A program made the translations under genes and the position numbers. 64,000 nt of DNA from Kordiimonas laminariae (GTDB lineage Bacteria > Pseudomonadota > Alphaproteobacteria > Sphingomonadales > Kordiimonadaceae). Under the pieces are notes generated by a model. The model saw only the letters and a list, made by a program, of their open reading frames with translations, was not told the DNA's origin and searched no databases. Location of the stretch: assembly GCF_023008165.1 (NCBI RefSeq), contig NZ_JAKQZA010000006.1:166732-230731 (forward strand). The letters are read 5' to 3'. Below are positions 1-9,657 of the stretch, piece after piece; position 1 is the stretch's first letter, and each line of letters opens with the position of its first letter.

Positions 1-47
1 GTGAACAGCAGGCTGGACGCGATAGCAATTTTACCAATCGTGCGCAC
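1..47 (-). CDS. Possible 5' end of an exported protein gene (partial)
   Basis: A minus-strand reading frame opens at a GTG at 47-45 and runs off the window start. The visible residues (start codon read as Met), MRTIGKIAIASSLLF, look like the basic n-region and hydrophobic core of a signal peptide. A GGGGAAAT stretch just upstream could be a ribosome binding site, and TTGTAA and CATTAT with a 17-base spacer lie further upstream. Only 15 residues are visible, so no family can be named and a chance reading is possible. Confidence 0.35.
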   Translation of the reverse strand, partial: MRTIGKIAIASSLLF

Positions 48-146
48 GGTATTTCCCCATGTGAGTGCGTTTACAAGCCGATAATGCTACACAATTACAT
101 AAATTACAAGAGACAATTACACACTAAACTAATTACTTAGAAAATG

Positions 147-172
147 AAAAGCGCTCCAATAGAGCGCTTTTT
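147..172. terminator. Intrinsic terminator, probably bidirectional
   Basis: GCGCTC and GAGCGC form a six-base-pair stem with a CAATA loop, flanked by A and T runs on both sides. It lies just past the stop codon of the minus-strand coiled-coil gene and would end its transcript. Confidence 0.75.
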
Positions 173-191
173 AAAATTTGATGCCAAGAAC

Positions 192-1019
192 TTATTTATC
201 TTTGTTCTTTTGCTTCTGTTTCCGCTTTTCTTTTTCAGCGAGTTCTTTCTCTAGTCGTGCTCGGGTCTTTGCTAATTCTTTTTCCGCCTGCTTGATAGCT
301 TTCAATTGGTGCTTTTCAATATCCTCAAGCTCACGCTCAGCATCCTTCAGAGCACGAAGGCGAATTGCCCTAATCTCTCCGTCAGTTTGAATATCAAGTT
401 CAATATCAAGCTCTTCAAGTGCTTCTGCCAATTCTTCACGCGCTTCATTGATATCTTCAATCACCTCAATACGCATTTCAGAAAGATCACCTTCCTGCTC
501 ATGCAAATCGCTCAAAGCCTCATGGAGAGCTTCTGTATGTGCACGTTCAATTTCAATGCGGTGACGGCTTGTGAAAACATTCTGCACATGCTCTTCAACC
601 ATCGCTTCTTTTGCAGTCATCAATCCCTCAAGGGCCTGCTCAAGTGCTTCGCGTTCAGCTTTGCTTTTAGTTTTCTCAAGGCGTTTCTCAACCTTGGCAA
701 TAGACTTTTCAAGCTTTTCAAGTGCTTCTTTCTTTTCCTGTGGGTTACTTACCCAGCGGCGCACTTGAATGTTTGGCGATTTCCGTTCAACCACCACATG
801 AATATCACTGTCCGTATCTACGACAACCGGACGCCCAGTCTGGATGATTTTAATGGTCTTTTTATGCTTAGCTTTTTTTTCAGCCTTTTCTTCTTTGACC
901 TTTTTATTGTCATCATCACCGTAATAGATACCAGCTGCACCTGCTGTTGATGCAAGAGCAAGGGCAGACACTGTCAAGCCTGCGATCAAACCAGCTTTTC
1001 GTGTAAAATTCTTAACCAC
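192..1019 (-). CDS. Exported coiled-coil protein, unrecognised
   Basis: A 275-residue protein of unknown function. Residues 1-29 form a signal peptide (basic start, long Ala/Leu/Gly core, AGA before the likely cleavage site). A short lysine-rich stretch follows at about 38-55, then about 15 residues around GRPVVVDTDSDIHVVVE that look like a beta segment. From residue 95 to the end the sequence is almost entirely charged heptads rich in Glu, Lys, Leu and Ala, predicted to be a long coiled coil with a Lys/Gln/Glu tail. A single gene with its own terminator. The likely location is the periplasm. No catalytic motif is visible; a structural or envelope-spanning role is a guess. Confidence 0.8.
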   Translation of the reverse strand: MVKNFTRKAGLIAGLTVSALALASTAGAAGIYYGDDDNKKVKEEKAEKKAKHKKTIKIIQTGRPVVVDTDSDIHVVVERKSPNIQVRRWVSNPQEKKEALEKLEKSIAKVEKRLEKTKSKAEREALEQALEGLMTAKEAMVEEHVQNVFTSRHRIEIERAHTEALHEALSDLHEQEGDLSEMRIEVIEDINEAREELAEALEELDIELDIQTDGEIRAIRLRALKDAERELEDIEKHQLKAIKQAEKELAKTRARLEKELAEKEKRKQKQKNKDK

Positions 1020-1106
1020 TTCAAACCTCCATATGCTGTCAAACCGCTGCCTCGCTTATTTCGTTATTCAGCATCACGGCTTTGTGAATTTACCTTGCAC
1101 CCACGC

Positions 1107-1145
1107 AAAAAAATATCACACTGAATAGCGATAAACAGTGTGATA
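1107..1145 (-). terminator. Terminator of the yajC-secD-secF operon
   Basis: On the minus strand a perfect ten-base-pair stem (TATCACACTG with CAGTGTGATA, 12-base loop) is followed by seven T residues. It lies about 30 bases after the stop of the Mth938-domain gene, which defines the end of the sec operon. Confidence 0.85.
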
Positions 1146-1177
1146 CTTGCGGTAAATAGCCATTTAACAGGCTTTTA

Positions 1178-1582
1178 TCAGCTAACAGCCAATAAAAGCG
1201 CAGCTACACGCCTATCTTCCATCCGTAGAACATTGAATGTACGAGCAGCAGCGCCAGTATCCATCAGTTCGTATGGATACCCTTTTTCCTCAAGATATTT
1301 CCGCAGAGTAGCGGGAAGCAAATTCATTCGCTCCCCTGTACCAATAAGAATAAATTCTGGTTTATTCGGTGCGGCAAGAACTGAAACAAAATCATCTTCC
1401 GCCAGATCAAGCAAAGATGTTGCCTTTACAGGATGAAAACCGTCCTCGAGCACAACAACACTGCCGGCCACCTTAACGCCTTGTAAGCGAAAGCCGCCAT
1501 CTCCATAACCATCTACAAGGAGAAGGTCTTCCTCTCCTTGTAGTTCCATATGAACACCACCGGATTGAAACTTATCAACCAC
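1178..1582 (-). CDS. Mth938-domain (DUF498) protein
   Basis: A 134-residue soluble protein of the Mth938/NDUFAF3-like family, of unknown biochemical role in bacteria. Family marks are the alternating beta-strand N-terminus, the central segment with LIGTG near residues 80-84, and the C-terminal MDTGAAARTFNVL stretch followed by a helix. It sits 14 bases downstream of secF, a placement often seen in alphaproteobacteria, and ends at a strong terminator, so it is the last gene of the yajC-secDF operon. The mitochondrial relative helps assemble complex I, but nothing in this window tests that role here. Confidence 0.85.
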   Translation of the reverse strand: MVDKFQSGGVHMELQGEEDLLLVDGYGDGGFRLQGVKVAGSVVVLEDGFHPVKATSLLDLAEDDFVSVLAAPNKPEFILIGTGERMNLLPATLRKYLEEKGYPYELMDTGAAARTFNVLRMEDRRVAALLLAVS

Positions 1583-1596
1583 GCCTTTTCCTTTAA

Positions 1597-2571
1597 CTAG
1601 AATTGTTCAAATGGGCTTGGACGAGACTTATCAACCGTTGGGTCATTATCATCATCGTCATGGATCAACGTTTCACTACGCACTTTAAGGAATACCAGCA
1701 TTGGTGAAGCTACGAATACAGAGCTGTATGTACCTACAAACACGCCCCAGATCATCGCTGCAGTGAAACCGCTAATAGATGGCCCACCGAAGAAGAACAG
1801 AGCAAACAATGCAAGAAGCGTTGTCACACTTGTCATGATCGTACGAGCCAGTGTTTGGTTGAGCGACATATCAATAACATCTTCAAGTTCTCTCTTGCGG
1901 AACTTACGAATGTTCTCACGCACGCGGTCATAAACTACAACTGTATCGTTCAAGCTGTAACCAACAATAGTTAGAAGCGCCGCGATAATAGAAAGGTTAA
2001 ATTCAAGCTGTGTGATAGAGAAGAAACCAATTGTCAGCAGTACGTCGTGAACAAGCGCAATTACAGCACCAAGGCCAAATTGCCATTCAAAACGGAACCA
2101 GATGTAAATCAGAACCATAAGAACAGCGATCGTTACCGCGATCGTGCCTTTTTGTTTCAATTCACCGGAAACACTTGGGCCAATAACATCAGCTTCACCC
2201 ATCTTAAGCGTTGGGATCTCTTTTGAAAGTGTATCACGTACAAGGTTCAACGCATTATTTTGCGCTTCAGAACCGCCTGGCTGGCGAACAATACTGATCA
2301 TTGCATCTGTTGGATCACCAAATTCCTTTACCTTGATATCACCAAGGCCAAGGCTAGAAAGTGTTGAACGAATCTTTGGAATATCCGCATTACCTTCTTG
2401 GGATTGAACCAGCAGGTCAACACCACCCTGGAAATCAATTCCGTAGTTCAGGCCACGTGTGAAAAATAGTAATGCAGAAGCAAGGATCATTACCATTGAG
2501 AAGGCGAGTGCAACCTTACGCATTCCCAGAAATTTAATGTTCGTGTTATCTGGAACGAGACGTAAATTCAT
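1597..2571 (-). CDS. secF: Protein translocase subunit SecF
   Basis: SecF, the inner-membrane partner of SecD that uses the proton motive force to help preproteins complete translocation through SecYEG. The 324-residue protein has an N-terminal membrane segment (about 17-37), the conserved GIDFQGGVDLLVQ strand, a periplasmic domain to about residue 135, then five membrane segments of the RND type, including GYSLNDTVVVYDRVREN, the usual SecF signature. It starts 11 bases after the secD stop and shares its transcript. Confidence 0.97.
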   Translation of the reverse strand: MNLRLVPDNTNIKFLGMRKVALAFSMVMILASALLFFTRGLNYGIDFQGGVDLLVQSQEGNADIPKIRSTLSSLGLGDIKVKEFGDPTDAMISIVRQPGGSEAQNNALNLVRDTLSKEIPTLKMGEADVIGPSVSGELKQKGTIAVTIAVLMVLIYIWFRFEWQFGLGAVIALVHDVLLTIGFFSITQLEFNLSIIAALLTIVGYSLNDTVVVYDRVRENIRKFRKRELEDVIDMSLNQTLARTIMTSVTTLLALFALFFFGGPSISGFTAAMIWGVFVGTYSSVFVASPMLVFLKVRSETLIHDDDDNDPTVDKSRPSPFEQF

Positions 2572-2582
2572 CAGTCCCCTCC

Positions 2583-4181
2583 TTATATTGGCAATCTGGC
2601 TGGGCGCGTGCGCTTAAGCCAGAGCGATAGAATAAAGCGAGTAAGAACAATCGCCGTAAACATGGATGTAAGAATACCTACAGCCAGTGTTACCGCGAAG
2701 CCTTGCACAGGCCCTGAACCGAGAAGGTAAAGAACCGCAGCTGCAATAAACGTGGTGATGTTTGCATCAATAATAGTAGAGAACGCCTGGCCATACCCCT
2801 GCTCCATGGATTGGAAAGGGTTCTTGCCCATAGTTTGCTCTTCCCGGATACGCTCGAACACAAGCACGTTCGCATCCACCGCCATACCAATTGTCAGTAC
2901 AATACCTGCAATACCAGGCAATGTAAGTGTTGCCTGAAACAGACTAAGTGCACCCATAATAAGGATAAGGTTAGTGATCAGCGCCACATTAGCTGCAAGA
3001 CCAAAACGACCATAGCTCACTACCATGTAAACGATAACTGCAATGAAACCAATCATAGAAGCAAGCTTACCGGCAGCAACACCATCAGCACCAATATCAG
3101 CACCGACAGTCTTCTGCCGCTCCACCTGCAATTTCACAGGCAGTGCACCGGATTTCAGAAGCGTCGCTAATTCCTGAGCAGCAGTAATATCACCCATATT
3201 GGTAATTTGGCCAGAACCACCCAGAATTGGGCTTACAATACGTGGAGCACTAATTACCAAGTCATCAAGCACAATTGCAAAAGGACGACCAATGTTATCC
3301 TGCGTGTGCTTGGCGAAACGTTTTGAACCGGATGTATTAAAAGCAAATGAAACTGCCGGCTGCCCACGATCATCAAACGCTGGAGCTGCATTGGTAAGAT
3401 CATCACCAGCAACAATTTCGCGCTCAAACACTACGATAGAACCGCCATCTTTCATCGGCAAAATCTTCTGATTTGATCGAATACGTCCAGCTTCAATATC
3501 TGTAGCGGAAATATTTGTCGCCACATCATGGAAGGACAGTTTGGCTGTTTTACCAACCAGATCAATGATCGCCTTAGGATCATCAGCCCCTGGCACTTCA
3601 AGAATAATACGGTTATTACCTTGTGGCTTCAGGGTGATCTCCTTTACGCCTTCCGGGTCAACACGCTTGCGAATTACCTCTATAGAGCGTGCGATTGCGT
3701 CACGCTGCTGTGCAATAACACCTTGCTCGGTAAGTGTAAGACGGAAAGAAGCGCCATCATTTTCCATGGTTACTTCTTGAACGCCACCACCAAGAGGGCT
3801 GGTACCAATTTGCGCTTGCGTAAGTGGGCGTAGTTTCTGTTTTGCCAATTCGATCATATCATCGTTAGCAACATCAAAAACCACTGAGTTATTGTTGGTT
3901 TTAATCCGACGGAAGGAAAGTCCTCGCTCGGCAGAACGAACCGCACGCACTTCATCAGCAAGCTTTGTAAGCCTTGCTTTCACAACATCTTCGGTCTTCG
4001 CTTCAAAAAGAATATAAACCCCGCCTCTTAGATCAAGGCCAAGGCTTAGTGCTTTCGAGGGCATATAGTCTGGCAAGCTTGCTCGCTGCTCTTCCGAAAG
4101 AAAGTTCGGAACAGAGGTAAGAATGCCCAGGAATACTACAGCCAAAATCATCAGCACTTTCCATTTTGGAAAGTTTAGCAT
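2583..4181 (-). CDS. secD: Protein translocase subunit SecD
   Basis: SecD, which forms the SecDF complex in the inner membrane and pulls translocating proteins into the periplasm. The 532-residue length is normal for alphaproteobacteria, shorter than in E. coli. Visible are the N-terminal membrane helix (about 7-28), LGLDLRGGVYILFE, the large periplasmic P1 domain with the VPGADDP motif, and six C-terminal membrane segments containing GMAVDANVLVFERIREE. It lies between yajC and secF with short gaps. Upstream (4182-4236) no separate promoter is obvious. Confidence 0.97.
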   Translation of the reverse strand: MLNFPKWKVLMILAVVFLGILTSVPNFLSEEQRASLPDYMPSKALSLGLDLRGGVYILFEAKTEDVVKARLTKLADEVRAVRSAERGLSFRRIKTNNNSVVFDVANDDMIELAKQKLRPLTQAQIGTSPLGGGVQEVTMENDGASFRLTLTEQGVIAQQRDAIARSIEVIRKRVDPEGVKEITLKPQGNNRIILEVPGADDPKAIIDLVGKTAKLSFHDVATNISATDIEAGRIRSNQKILPMKDGGSIVVFEREIVAGDDLTNAAPAFDDRGQPAVSFAFNTSGSKRFAKHTQDNIGRPFAIVLDDLVISAPRIVSPILGGSGQITNMGDITAAQELATLLKSGALPVKLQVERQKTVGADIGADGVAAGKLASMIGFIAVIVYMVVSYGRFGLAANVALITNLILIMGALSLFQATLTLPGIAGIVLTIGMAVDANVLVFERIREEQTMGKNPFQSMEQGYGQAFSTIIDANITTFIAAAVLYLLGSGPVQGFAVTLAVGILTSMFTAIVLTRFILSLWLKRTRPARLPI

Positions 4182-4236
4182 GACGTGTCCCCTAAATACT
4201 TCAAGCCCGGCACTAGACCGGGCTTGATCACTTTAC

Positions 4237-4566
4237 TTATTTGCTATCAGTTTTCACTGGCTCATTTTTGCTGCGCACTTCTGTAAGCGTGCTTTTAACA
4301 ACGCGAACACGCACGTCATTAGCCAATTCAACTTCAATTTCATTATCATCTTTTACTTTTGTAACCTTACCAATAAGGCCACCAGCAGTTACCACGGTAT
4401 CACCACGAGAAACATTGTTCACCATCTCGCGATGATCTTTCATTTTCTTGTTCTGCGGGCGCAGAATAAGGAACCAGAACACAACTACGATCAGAACAAG
4501 TGGAAGCATTGTATCAAACAAGCTTGGTTGCGGTGCAGCCTGTGCAATAACCGGCAAAGAAAACAT
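4237..4566 (-). CDS. yajC: Preprotein translocase accessory protein YajC
   Basis: YajC, a small single-pass inner-membrane protein that associates with SecDF. The 109 residues contain one membrane helix (about 18-37) ending in the conserved LRPQNKKMKDHREMV, then a small soluble domain with GDTVVTAGGLIGKV typical of the family. It is the first gene of the yajC-secD-secF-Mth938 operon. Divergent from the DUF815 ATPase gene, with a shared upstream region of about 150 bases (4567-4715) in which no other gene is seen. Confidence 0.95.
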   Translation of the reverse strand: MFSLPVIAQAAPQPSLFDTMLPLVLIVVVFWFLILRPQNKKMKDHREMVNNVSRGDTVVTAGGLIGKVTKVKDDNEIEVELANDVRVRVVKSTLTEVRSKNEPVKTDSK

Positions 4567-4715
4567 ATGGTTAAACCTCTTCTAAAGGGAAACTAGTGCC
4601 CCGATATAAATCTCATGGCGGGACTATAGCTTTCTCAGGCTTAAATGCAACAGCAGCCTCGCCTAAAAGCACTTCCCGTGGTATGTCCTGAACCCTAAAT
4701 GGTAAACGCGAAAAG

Positions 4716-5603
4716 GTGATACAAGTGGCGACATTGTCGAAAGATTCAAATGAAGCGCTCGTGTGTGCGATACAATCACTTACCGAAACACTTGCAAAGC
4801 AAAGACTGAAACCCGTCGTATTTCCGGAAAACGCTAAAGCCCAAGCCTTTGTGTTTTCTCCGGAAACCAACAGTTTGAGAGCGGTCGATACCATTGCAGC
4901 TCCTCGGCTTGAATTACTACATGGCATTAAACGCACAAAAGACACTCTCCTTACAAACTCACTAAGATTTGCAAAAGGTTTTAGCGCCAATAACGCACTA
5001 TTGTGGGGTGCGCGCGGTATGGGGAAAAGTACACTTGTTAAAGCTATCCATAGTCACCTGATTCAGGAATTCGGGCTAAAAGCACCTTCACTCGTTGAAA
5101 TTCACAGAGAAGACATTTCTGATCTACCAAAGCTAATGAACGCACTACGCACCTCAAACAGAAGCTTTATCCTATTTTGTGATGACTTGTCCTTCAACCG
5201 GCCTGACCGGGATTTCAAAGCTTTAAAATCTGTACTTGAAGGTGGTTTGGAAGGTAGGCCAGATAATGTGATTTTCTATGCCTCTTCTAACCGCAGACAC
5301 CTCTTGCCCCGTCAAATGGCTGATCAGGAAAGTGCAATTGGTATTCATCCTAATGAATCTATGGATGAAACCATCGCTCTTTCAGACCGATTTGGCCTGT
5401 GGCTAGGTTTTCACGCGGCAGATCAGGCCGATTATCTGGCCATGATCGAAGGGTATATTACCGAATTCAACCTCAAACCCGAGCATAACTGGAAACACGA
5501 CGCGCTCGAGTGGGCAAAAACCCGAGGAAACAGATCAGGCCGAACGGCATGGCAATATGTAAATAACCTGGCGGGTGAATTAGAGCAGAAAATCAAATTC
5601 TGA
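4716..5603 (+). CDS. DUF815 family P-loop ATPase
   Basis: A 295-residue cytoplasmic AAA-type ATPase of the DUF815 family. The Walker A motif GARGMGKST lies at 98-106; the acidic Walker B region is FILFCDDLSF at 151-160. The stretch YASSNRRHLLPR and the following GLWLGFHAADQADYL segment are typical of the family. The cellular role is not established. It is divergently arranged with yajC and converges with the nlpD-like gene, whose stop codon is one base away. The first ATG gives the usual N-terminus and was kept. Confidence 0.9.
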   Translation: MIQVATLSKDSNEALVCAIQSLTETLAKQRLKPVVFPENAKAQAFVFSPETNSLRAVDTIAAPRLELLHGIKRTKDTLLTNSLRFAKGFSANNALLWGARGMGKSTLVKAIHSHLIQEFGLKAPSLVEIHREDISDLPKLMNALRTSNRSFILFCDDLSFNRPDRDFKALKSVLEGGLEGRPDNVIFYASSNRRHLLPRQMADQESAIGIHPNESMDETIALSDRFGLWLGFHAADQADYLAMIEGYITEFNLKPEHNWKHDALEWAKTRGNRSGRTAWQYVNNLAGELEQKIKF

Positions 5604-5604
5604 T

Positions 5605-6645
5605 TTAGCTGGAAAGATGCCGAAGTGGATCAAGTGCCCTGCGACCTTTTCTGATTTCAAAGTGAAGCTGAGGGCTTGCAACACCACCTGTTGAGCCAAC
5701 ACGGGCTACAACCTGCCCTTTTTTAACGCGCTGGCCTTGCCGAACAAGAATACGTTCAGTATGCGCATATGCAGTAACCCAGCCTTCAGCGTGCTTCACC
5801 AAAAGCAGATTACCGTAGCCTTCAAGTGCATTAGATGCATACACAACTACACCAGCCTCAGCTGCCTTCACTGGTGTACCTGCCTTTGCAAGAATATTGA
5901 TACCATCATTATGAAGCCCTCCTTCACGAGGACCAAAGCGAGAGGCTATTTTGCCAGTCACGGGCCAAACGAAGCCAGAACTTGTTCTTGGCGGCGGTGT
6001 TGGTATCGCAACCGAACGACCTCTCGGGCGCGGTTTGGGTTTTGTTGTTGTCACAGGAGTACTGGAAGCTACCTGTGTTGAACCAGCGGTTGCCCCGCCT
6101 GGAAGCTTCAGCTTTTGCCCTACACTCAATGTGTATGGTTTACGAATACTGTTCACCCGCATCAAGGAAGACACTGTCACCCCATACCGCCGCGAAATAC
6201 TGTAGCCCGTTTCCCCCCTTTTCACCACATGCACGCGGGCACTTGGCACTTGCAAGCGCTGTCCAACTGCGAGCGCATAAGGCGCACGCAAACGGTTTGC
6301 GGTAATCAATGAACGTACGGGCACCCCTGTACGGCGAGAAATAGCATAAAGCGTATCGCCTTTACGCACGGTAATAGTACCAGCAGAAGCCTGTACAACA
6401 GGCGCGGGGGTTGATCTTGGCCGAGATGAACTAGCTGTCTGCCTACGTGGTGCAGTTTGAACAGTTTTCTTACCGCTATGCGCTCTACGCGGGTTCCATT
6501 TAGGATCCGGGAGAGGAAGCGGTGCGTGACGGATATTATAAACAGGTTTAACTGCAGCGGGATCAAATGTATTCCCAGAAGAACACGCTGAAACCGCCAA
6601 AGCGGAGATAACCGCCAATACTGTGCCTGTTTGGAACTTTTTCAC
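5605..6645 (-). CDS. nlpD: NlpD/DipM-like lipoprotein with two LysM domains and a degenerate LytM domain
   Basis: Envelope lipoprotein expected to bind peptidoglycan and activate cell-separation amidases. The start chosen is the GTG at 6645, preceded by GGAGGA; a longer frame begins at 6690. In this frame an LAVSAC lipobox follows a signal peptide. Two LysM repeats (about 90-135 and 137-185), a Pro/Thr/Arg-rich linker and a C-terminal M23/LytM domain follow. The LytM domain lacks canonical zinc-site residues: GLHNDGINI has no Asp at the usual place and the HxH motif is QLH. That pattern resembles non-catalytic activators such as NlpD. It follows surE in the same operon. Confidence 0.88.
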   Translation of the reverse strand: MKKFQTGTVLAVISALAVSACSSGNTFDPAAVKPVYNIRHAPLPLPDPKWNPRRAHSGKKTVQTAPRRQTASSSRPRSTPAPVVQASAGTITVRKGDTLYAISRRTGVPVRSLITANRLRAPYALAVGQRLQVPSARVHVVKRGETGYSISRRYGVTVSSLMRVNSIRKPYTLSVGQKLKLPGGATAGSTQVASSTPVTTTKPKPRPRGRSVAIPTPPPRTSSGFVWPVTGKIASRFGPREGGLHNDGINILAKAGTPVKAAEAGVVVYASNALEGYGNLLLVKHAEGWVTAYAHTERILVRQGQRVKKGQVVARVGSTGGVASPQLHFEIRKGRRALDPLRHLSS

Positions 6646-6714
6646 AAATCCTCCACCCTTGTCATAAGCAGAATAACCACATCTGCTCATAAGGGCAACA
6701 GGGAGAAGCCCCTG

Positions 6715-7497
6715 TTATGTGAAGCTTTTTTCAAGCGCTGGCGCGATTGCCTTACGTGCCTTGTGATGAGTAAGATCAAGATGAAGCGGTGTAACAGAAA
6801 TCCATTTCTCGCGCACACTCTTGATATCAGTTTCATGCCCTGGAAGACCAACTTCACGGCCAAGGCCAAACCAGAAATATTTAAAGCCACGCGGATCAAC
6901 ACGCTCTTCGATGTTATTCCCAATCATCTCACGTCGGCCCTGCTCCGTAACTCGAACACCTTCGATTTCCTCTGGTGGGAACGCTGGGAAATTCACGTTC
7001 ATCAGCACATCTTCAGGCCAATCAACGCTTATCAGGTCACGGATAACATCCGGTGCAAACTTCTCAGCAGTTTCCCATTTGGTCGTTTGGTTCGGACGAA
7101 TACATAAACTCAGTGCAATTGAAGGGATAGCGGCAAGCGTACCTTCCATTGCTACAGATACAGTCCCTGAATAAGTCACATCTTCGGCAAGATTTCCTCC
7201 CCGGTTAATACCGGAGAGGATAAGTGTTGGCAGATTGTCTGCCATAATATGGTTTACGGCCATCATCACACAGTCCGTCGGTGTGCCGCTTACGGCAAAG
7301 CGCTTTTCACCTGCCTGACGCACACGGATTGGCTTTGTAAGGGTAAGTGAATGCCCTGCGCCTGATTGTTCGCTCTCAGGCGCTACAATCCATACATCGT
7401 CGCTCAGTTGGCGCGCAATCTTCTCAAGAATTGCAATACCCGGCGCGTTAATGCCGTCGTCATTTGAAATCAGGATACGCTGCGTGGAAATGGCCAT
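6715..7497 (-). CDS. surE: 5'/3'-nucleotidase SurE
   Basis: SurE, a divalent-metal-dependent phosphatase that removes phosphate from nucleoside 5'- and 3'-monophosphates. The 260-residue protein begins with the metal-binding ILISNDDGINAPGI (Asp-Asp at about 13-14), followed by the VAPESEQSGAGHSLT loop and the conserved ILSGINRGGNLAEDVTYSGT near residue 100. It begins 4 bases after the serS stop, so the two are co-transcribed. In many proteobacteria pcm lies between surE and nlpD; here no pcm is present at this place. Confidence 0.96.
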   Translation of the reverse strand: MAISTQRILISNDDGINAPGIAILEKIARQLSDDVWIVAPESEQSGAGHSLTLTKPIRVRQAGEKRFAVSGTPTDCVMMAVNHIMADNLPTLILSGINRGGNLAEDVTYSGTVSVAMEGTLAAIPSIALSLCIRPNQTTKWETAEKFAPDVIRDLISVDWPEDVLMNVNFPAFPPEEIEGVRVTEQGRREMIGNNIEERVDPRGFKYFWFGLGREVGLPGHETDIKSVREKWISVTPLHLDLTHHKARKAIAPALEKSFT

Positions 7498-7501
7498 GGT
7501 T

Positions 7502-8779
7502 TTATGCTCCGATCACATCAACGCCGCCCATGTATGAGCGAAGTGCTTCCGGAACACGGATTGTACCGTCCGCCTGTTGATAGTTTTCAATAACTGCAAT
7601 CAGCGTACGTCCAACCGCAAGTCCTGAACCATTCAATGTATGAACAAAAGTGGTTTTCTTTTCACCTTTCGGACGACAACGCATTTTCATGCGGCGTGCC
7701 TGGAAATCACCCATAACACTACAGCTTGAAATCTCTCGGTAACGGCCCTGTCCCGGAAGATATACTTCCAGATCATATGTACGGCGCGCACCAAAGCCAA
7801 TATCGCCTGTGCAAAGTTTAACAACACGGTATGGCAGGTGAAGACGCTTCAACACTTCTTCTGCACAGCCTGTCATACGTTCAAGCTCTTCATCGCTTTG
7901 CTCAGGCGTTGTCACAGAAACCATTTCCACTTTTGCGAACTGGTGTTGACGGATCATGCCACGTGTATCACGGCCCGCAGAACCAGCTTCAGCTCGGAAA
8001 CACTGGCTAAGTGCTGTAAAGCGAAGCGGCAATGTTGCTTCATCGAGAATTTCACCAGAATGAAGGTTCGTTAGCGTTACCTCAGATGTTGGGATTAACC
8101 AGTGATCTGTAGTTGTTTTAAAGGCATCCTCACCAAATTTTGGAAGTTGGCCCGTACCGTACAACGCACTATCGCGCACCATTACAGGCGTTACCATTTC
8201 TTCATAGCCGTGCTCATTCACGTGCAGATCAATCATAAATTGGCCAATGGCACGTTCAAGGCGGGCAAGGCCACCTTTCAGCACTACAAAGCGAGAGCCA
8301 GAAAGCTTAGCCGCACGTTCAAAGTCCATCATGCCCAGTGCTTCGCCAATATCGAAATGCTCTTTCGCATCAAAATCGAATGCAGCAGGCTTACCCCAAG
8401 CGCGAACTTCTTCATTATCTTCTTCATCATCGCCATCTGGAACATCGTCATAAACCATATTCGGCAAGCTCATCAGAAGGTTATTAAGTTCAGCACCAAG
8501 CGTGCGCTCTTTTTCTTCAAGATCAGCGAGTTTGGTTTTAAGTTCTGCAACTTCCGCCATCAGCGCTTGAGCTTCTTCCTCATTACCCTGCCCTTTGGCT
8601 TTACCAATAAGTTTTGATGCTTCATTGCGGCGGGCCTGTGCAGTTTGCGCTTCTGTCGCCAGCGAACGGTGATCCGAGTCCAGCTTCAGAATTTCAGCGG
8701 AGCGCGCTTCCTCACCACGGCGTGCAAGAGCAGCATCAAAGGCTTCTGGATTTTCACGAATGAACTTCAGATCAAACAT
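7502..8779 (-). CDS. serS: Serine--tRNA ligase
   Basis: Cytoplasmic class II aminoacyl-tRNA synthetase that charges tRNA-Ser (and tRNA-Sec where present) with serine. The 425 residues are full length. The N-terminal tRNA-binding coiled coil spans about 30-105. The catalytic domain shows motif 2 ([20 protein letters not shown]) and motif 3 ([17 protein letters not shown]). It lies between tatC and surE on the minus strand, with 44 bases after tatC and no visible terminator, so it appears to belong to the long operon. Confidence 0.97.
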   Translation of the reverse strand: MFDLKFIRENPEAFDAALARRGEEARSAEILKLDSDHRSLATEAQTAQARRNEASKLIGKAKGQGNEEEAQALMAEVAELKTKLADLEEKERTLGAELNNLLMSLPNMVYDDVPDGDDEEDNEEVRAWGKPAAFDFDAKEHFDIGEALGMMDFERAAKLSGSRFVVLKGGLARLERAIGQFMIDLHVNEHGYEEMVTPVMVRDSALYGTGQLPKFGEDAFKTTTDHWLIPTSEVTLTNLHSGEILDEATLPLRFTALSQCFRAEAGSAGRDTRGMIRQHQFAKVEMVSVTTPEQSDEELERMTGCAEEVLKRLHLPYRVVKLCTGDIGFGARRTYDLEVYLPGQGRYREISSCSVMGDFQARRMKMRCRPKGEKKTTFVHTLNGSGLAVGRTLIAVIENYQQADGTIRVPEALRSYMGGVDVIGA

Positions 8780-8823
8780 TTTGGGATATCCCGTAGTTAA
8801 TTTATGGCAAGAATGCCGTGATA

Positions 8824-9657
8824 TTAGGTATTTTCAGCTTCTTCCTCTTCGCGTTTCTTTTCAGTCATCGCGATAAGAATAATAGAAAGCTCATATAATA
8901 GCAGGATAGGAATGCCAAGCGCGATTTGGCTAATTGGGTCCGGCGGCGTTAAAAAAGCAGCAACAAGAAAGGTTCCAACAACTGTATATGCACGTTTTTC
9001 CCTCAGCCCTTGAGCTGTAACAATACCTGCCCTTCCCATTAAGGTAAGCGCAACTGGCAATAGGAACGCAACGCCAAAGCCGAATATCATTTTCATGATA
9101 AGCGCGAGATATTCATCTACCTTCGCTTCCGCAGCAATCGCAATACCGCCATTTGTTGCTGTTTGTTCGAAACTTAACAGAAATTCCCAGGCAAACGGGA
9201 TTACAACGAAATAAGCGAGCGACCCGCCCATAGCGAAAAGAACCGGTGTAGCCACAAGAAAGGGTAGAAACGCACGTTTTTCGTTACTGTAGAGGCCTGG
9301 TGCCACAAATTTCCATATCTGAAGTGCAAGTAGTGGGAAAGTAACGATAAAGGCTGCATATAGAGCCACCTTCAGATTCACAACAAAGCCCTCTAAAAGG
9401 CCTGTAAAAATCATCCGCGCCCCTTCTTTACCTTCAGTCGCGACAACATAAGGACGCGCTAAAATCTGAAAAATCTCTTCTGAAAAGAAAAGTGCAATAC
9501 CAAAGGTAATAATCATCCCGATGAGCACCTTAATCAGACGACTACGAAGCTCAGTTAGGTGTGACAGCAGCGGCGCACGGCTCGCATCAACCTCATTATC
9601 ATCATCAATGATATCAGGTTTGGTATTTTCGCCATCGAACTGACCGGGGGTCATCAC
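8824..9657 (-). CDS. tatC: Sec-independent protein translocase TatC
   Basis: TatC, the polytopic inner-membrane receptor for twin-arginine signal peptides. The 277 residues carry the cytoplasmic [10 protein letters not shown] motif, six membrane segments, and the conserved [21 protein letters not shown] loop (short form FVAPGLY) and [16 protein letters not shown] near the C-terminus. The reading frame overlaps the end of tatB by four bases, indicating translational coupling. An acidic N-terminal extension of about 25 residues precedes the first motif. Confidence 0.97.
   Translation of the reverse strand: MMTPGQFDGENTKPDIIDDDNEVDASRAPLLSHLTELRSRLIKVLIGMIITFGIALFFSEEIFQILARPYVVATEGKEGARMIFTGLLEGFVVNLKVALYAAFIVTFPLLALQIWKFVAPGLYSNEKRAFLPFLVATPVLFAMGGSLAYFVVIPFAWEFLLSFEQTATNGGIAIAAEAKVDEYLALIMKMIFGFGVAFLLPVALTLMGRAGIVTAQGLREKRAYTVVGTFLVAAFLTPPDPISQIALGIPILLLYELSIILIAMTEKKREEEEAENT

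Noticed and set aside
306..950. Long plus-strand frame over the coiled-coil gene
   Set aside because: It is the opposite-strand shadow of a repetitive Glu/Lys/Leu coding sequence.
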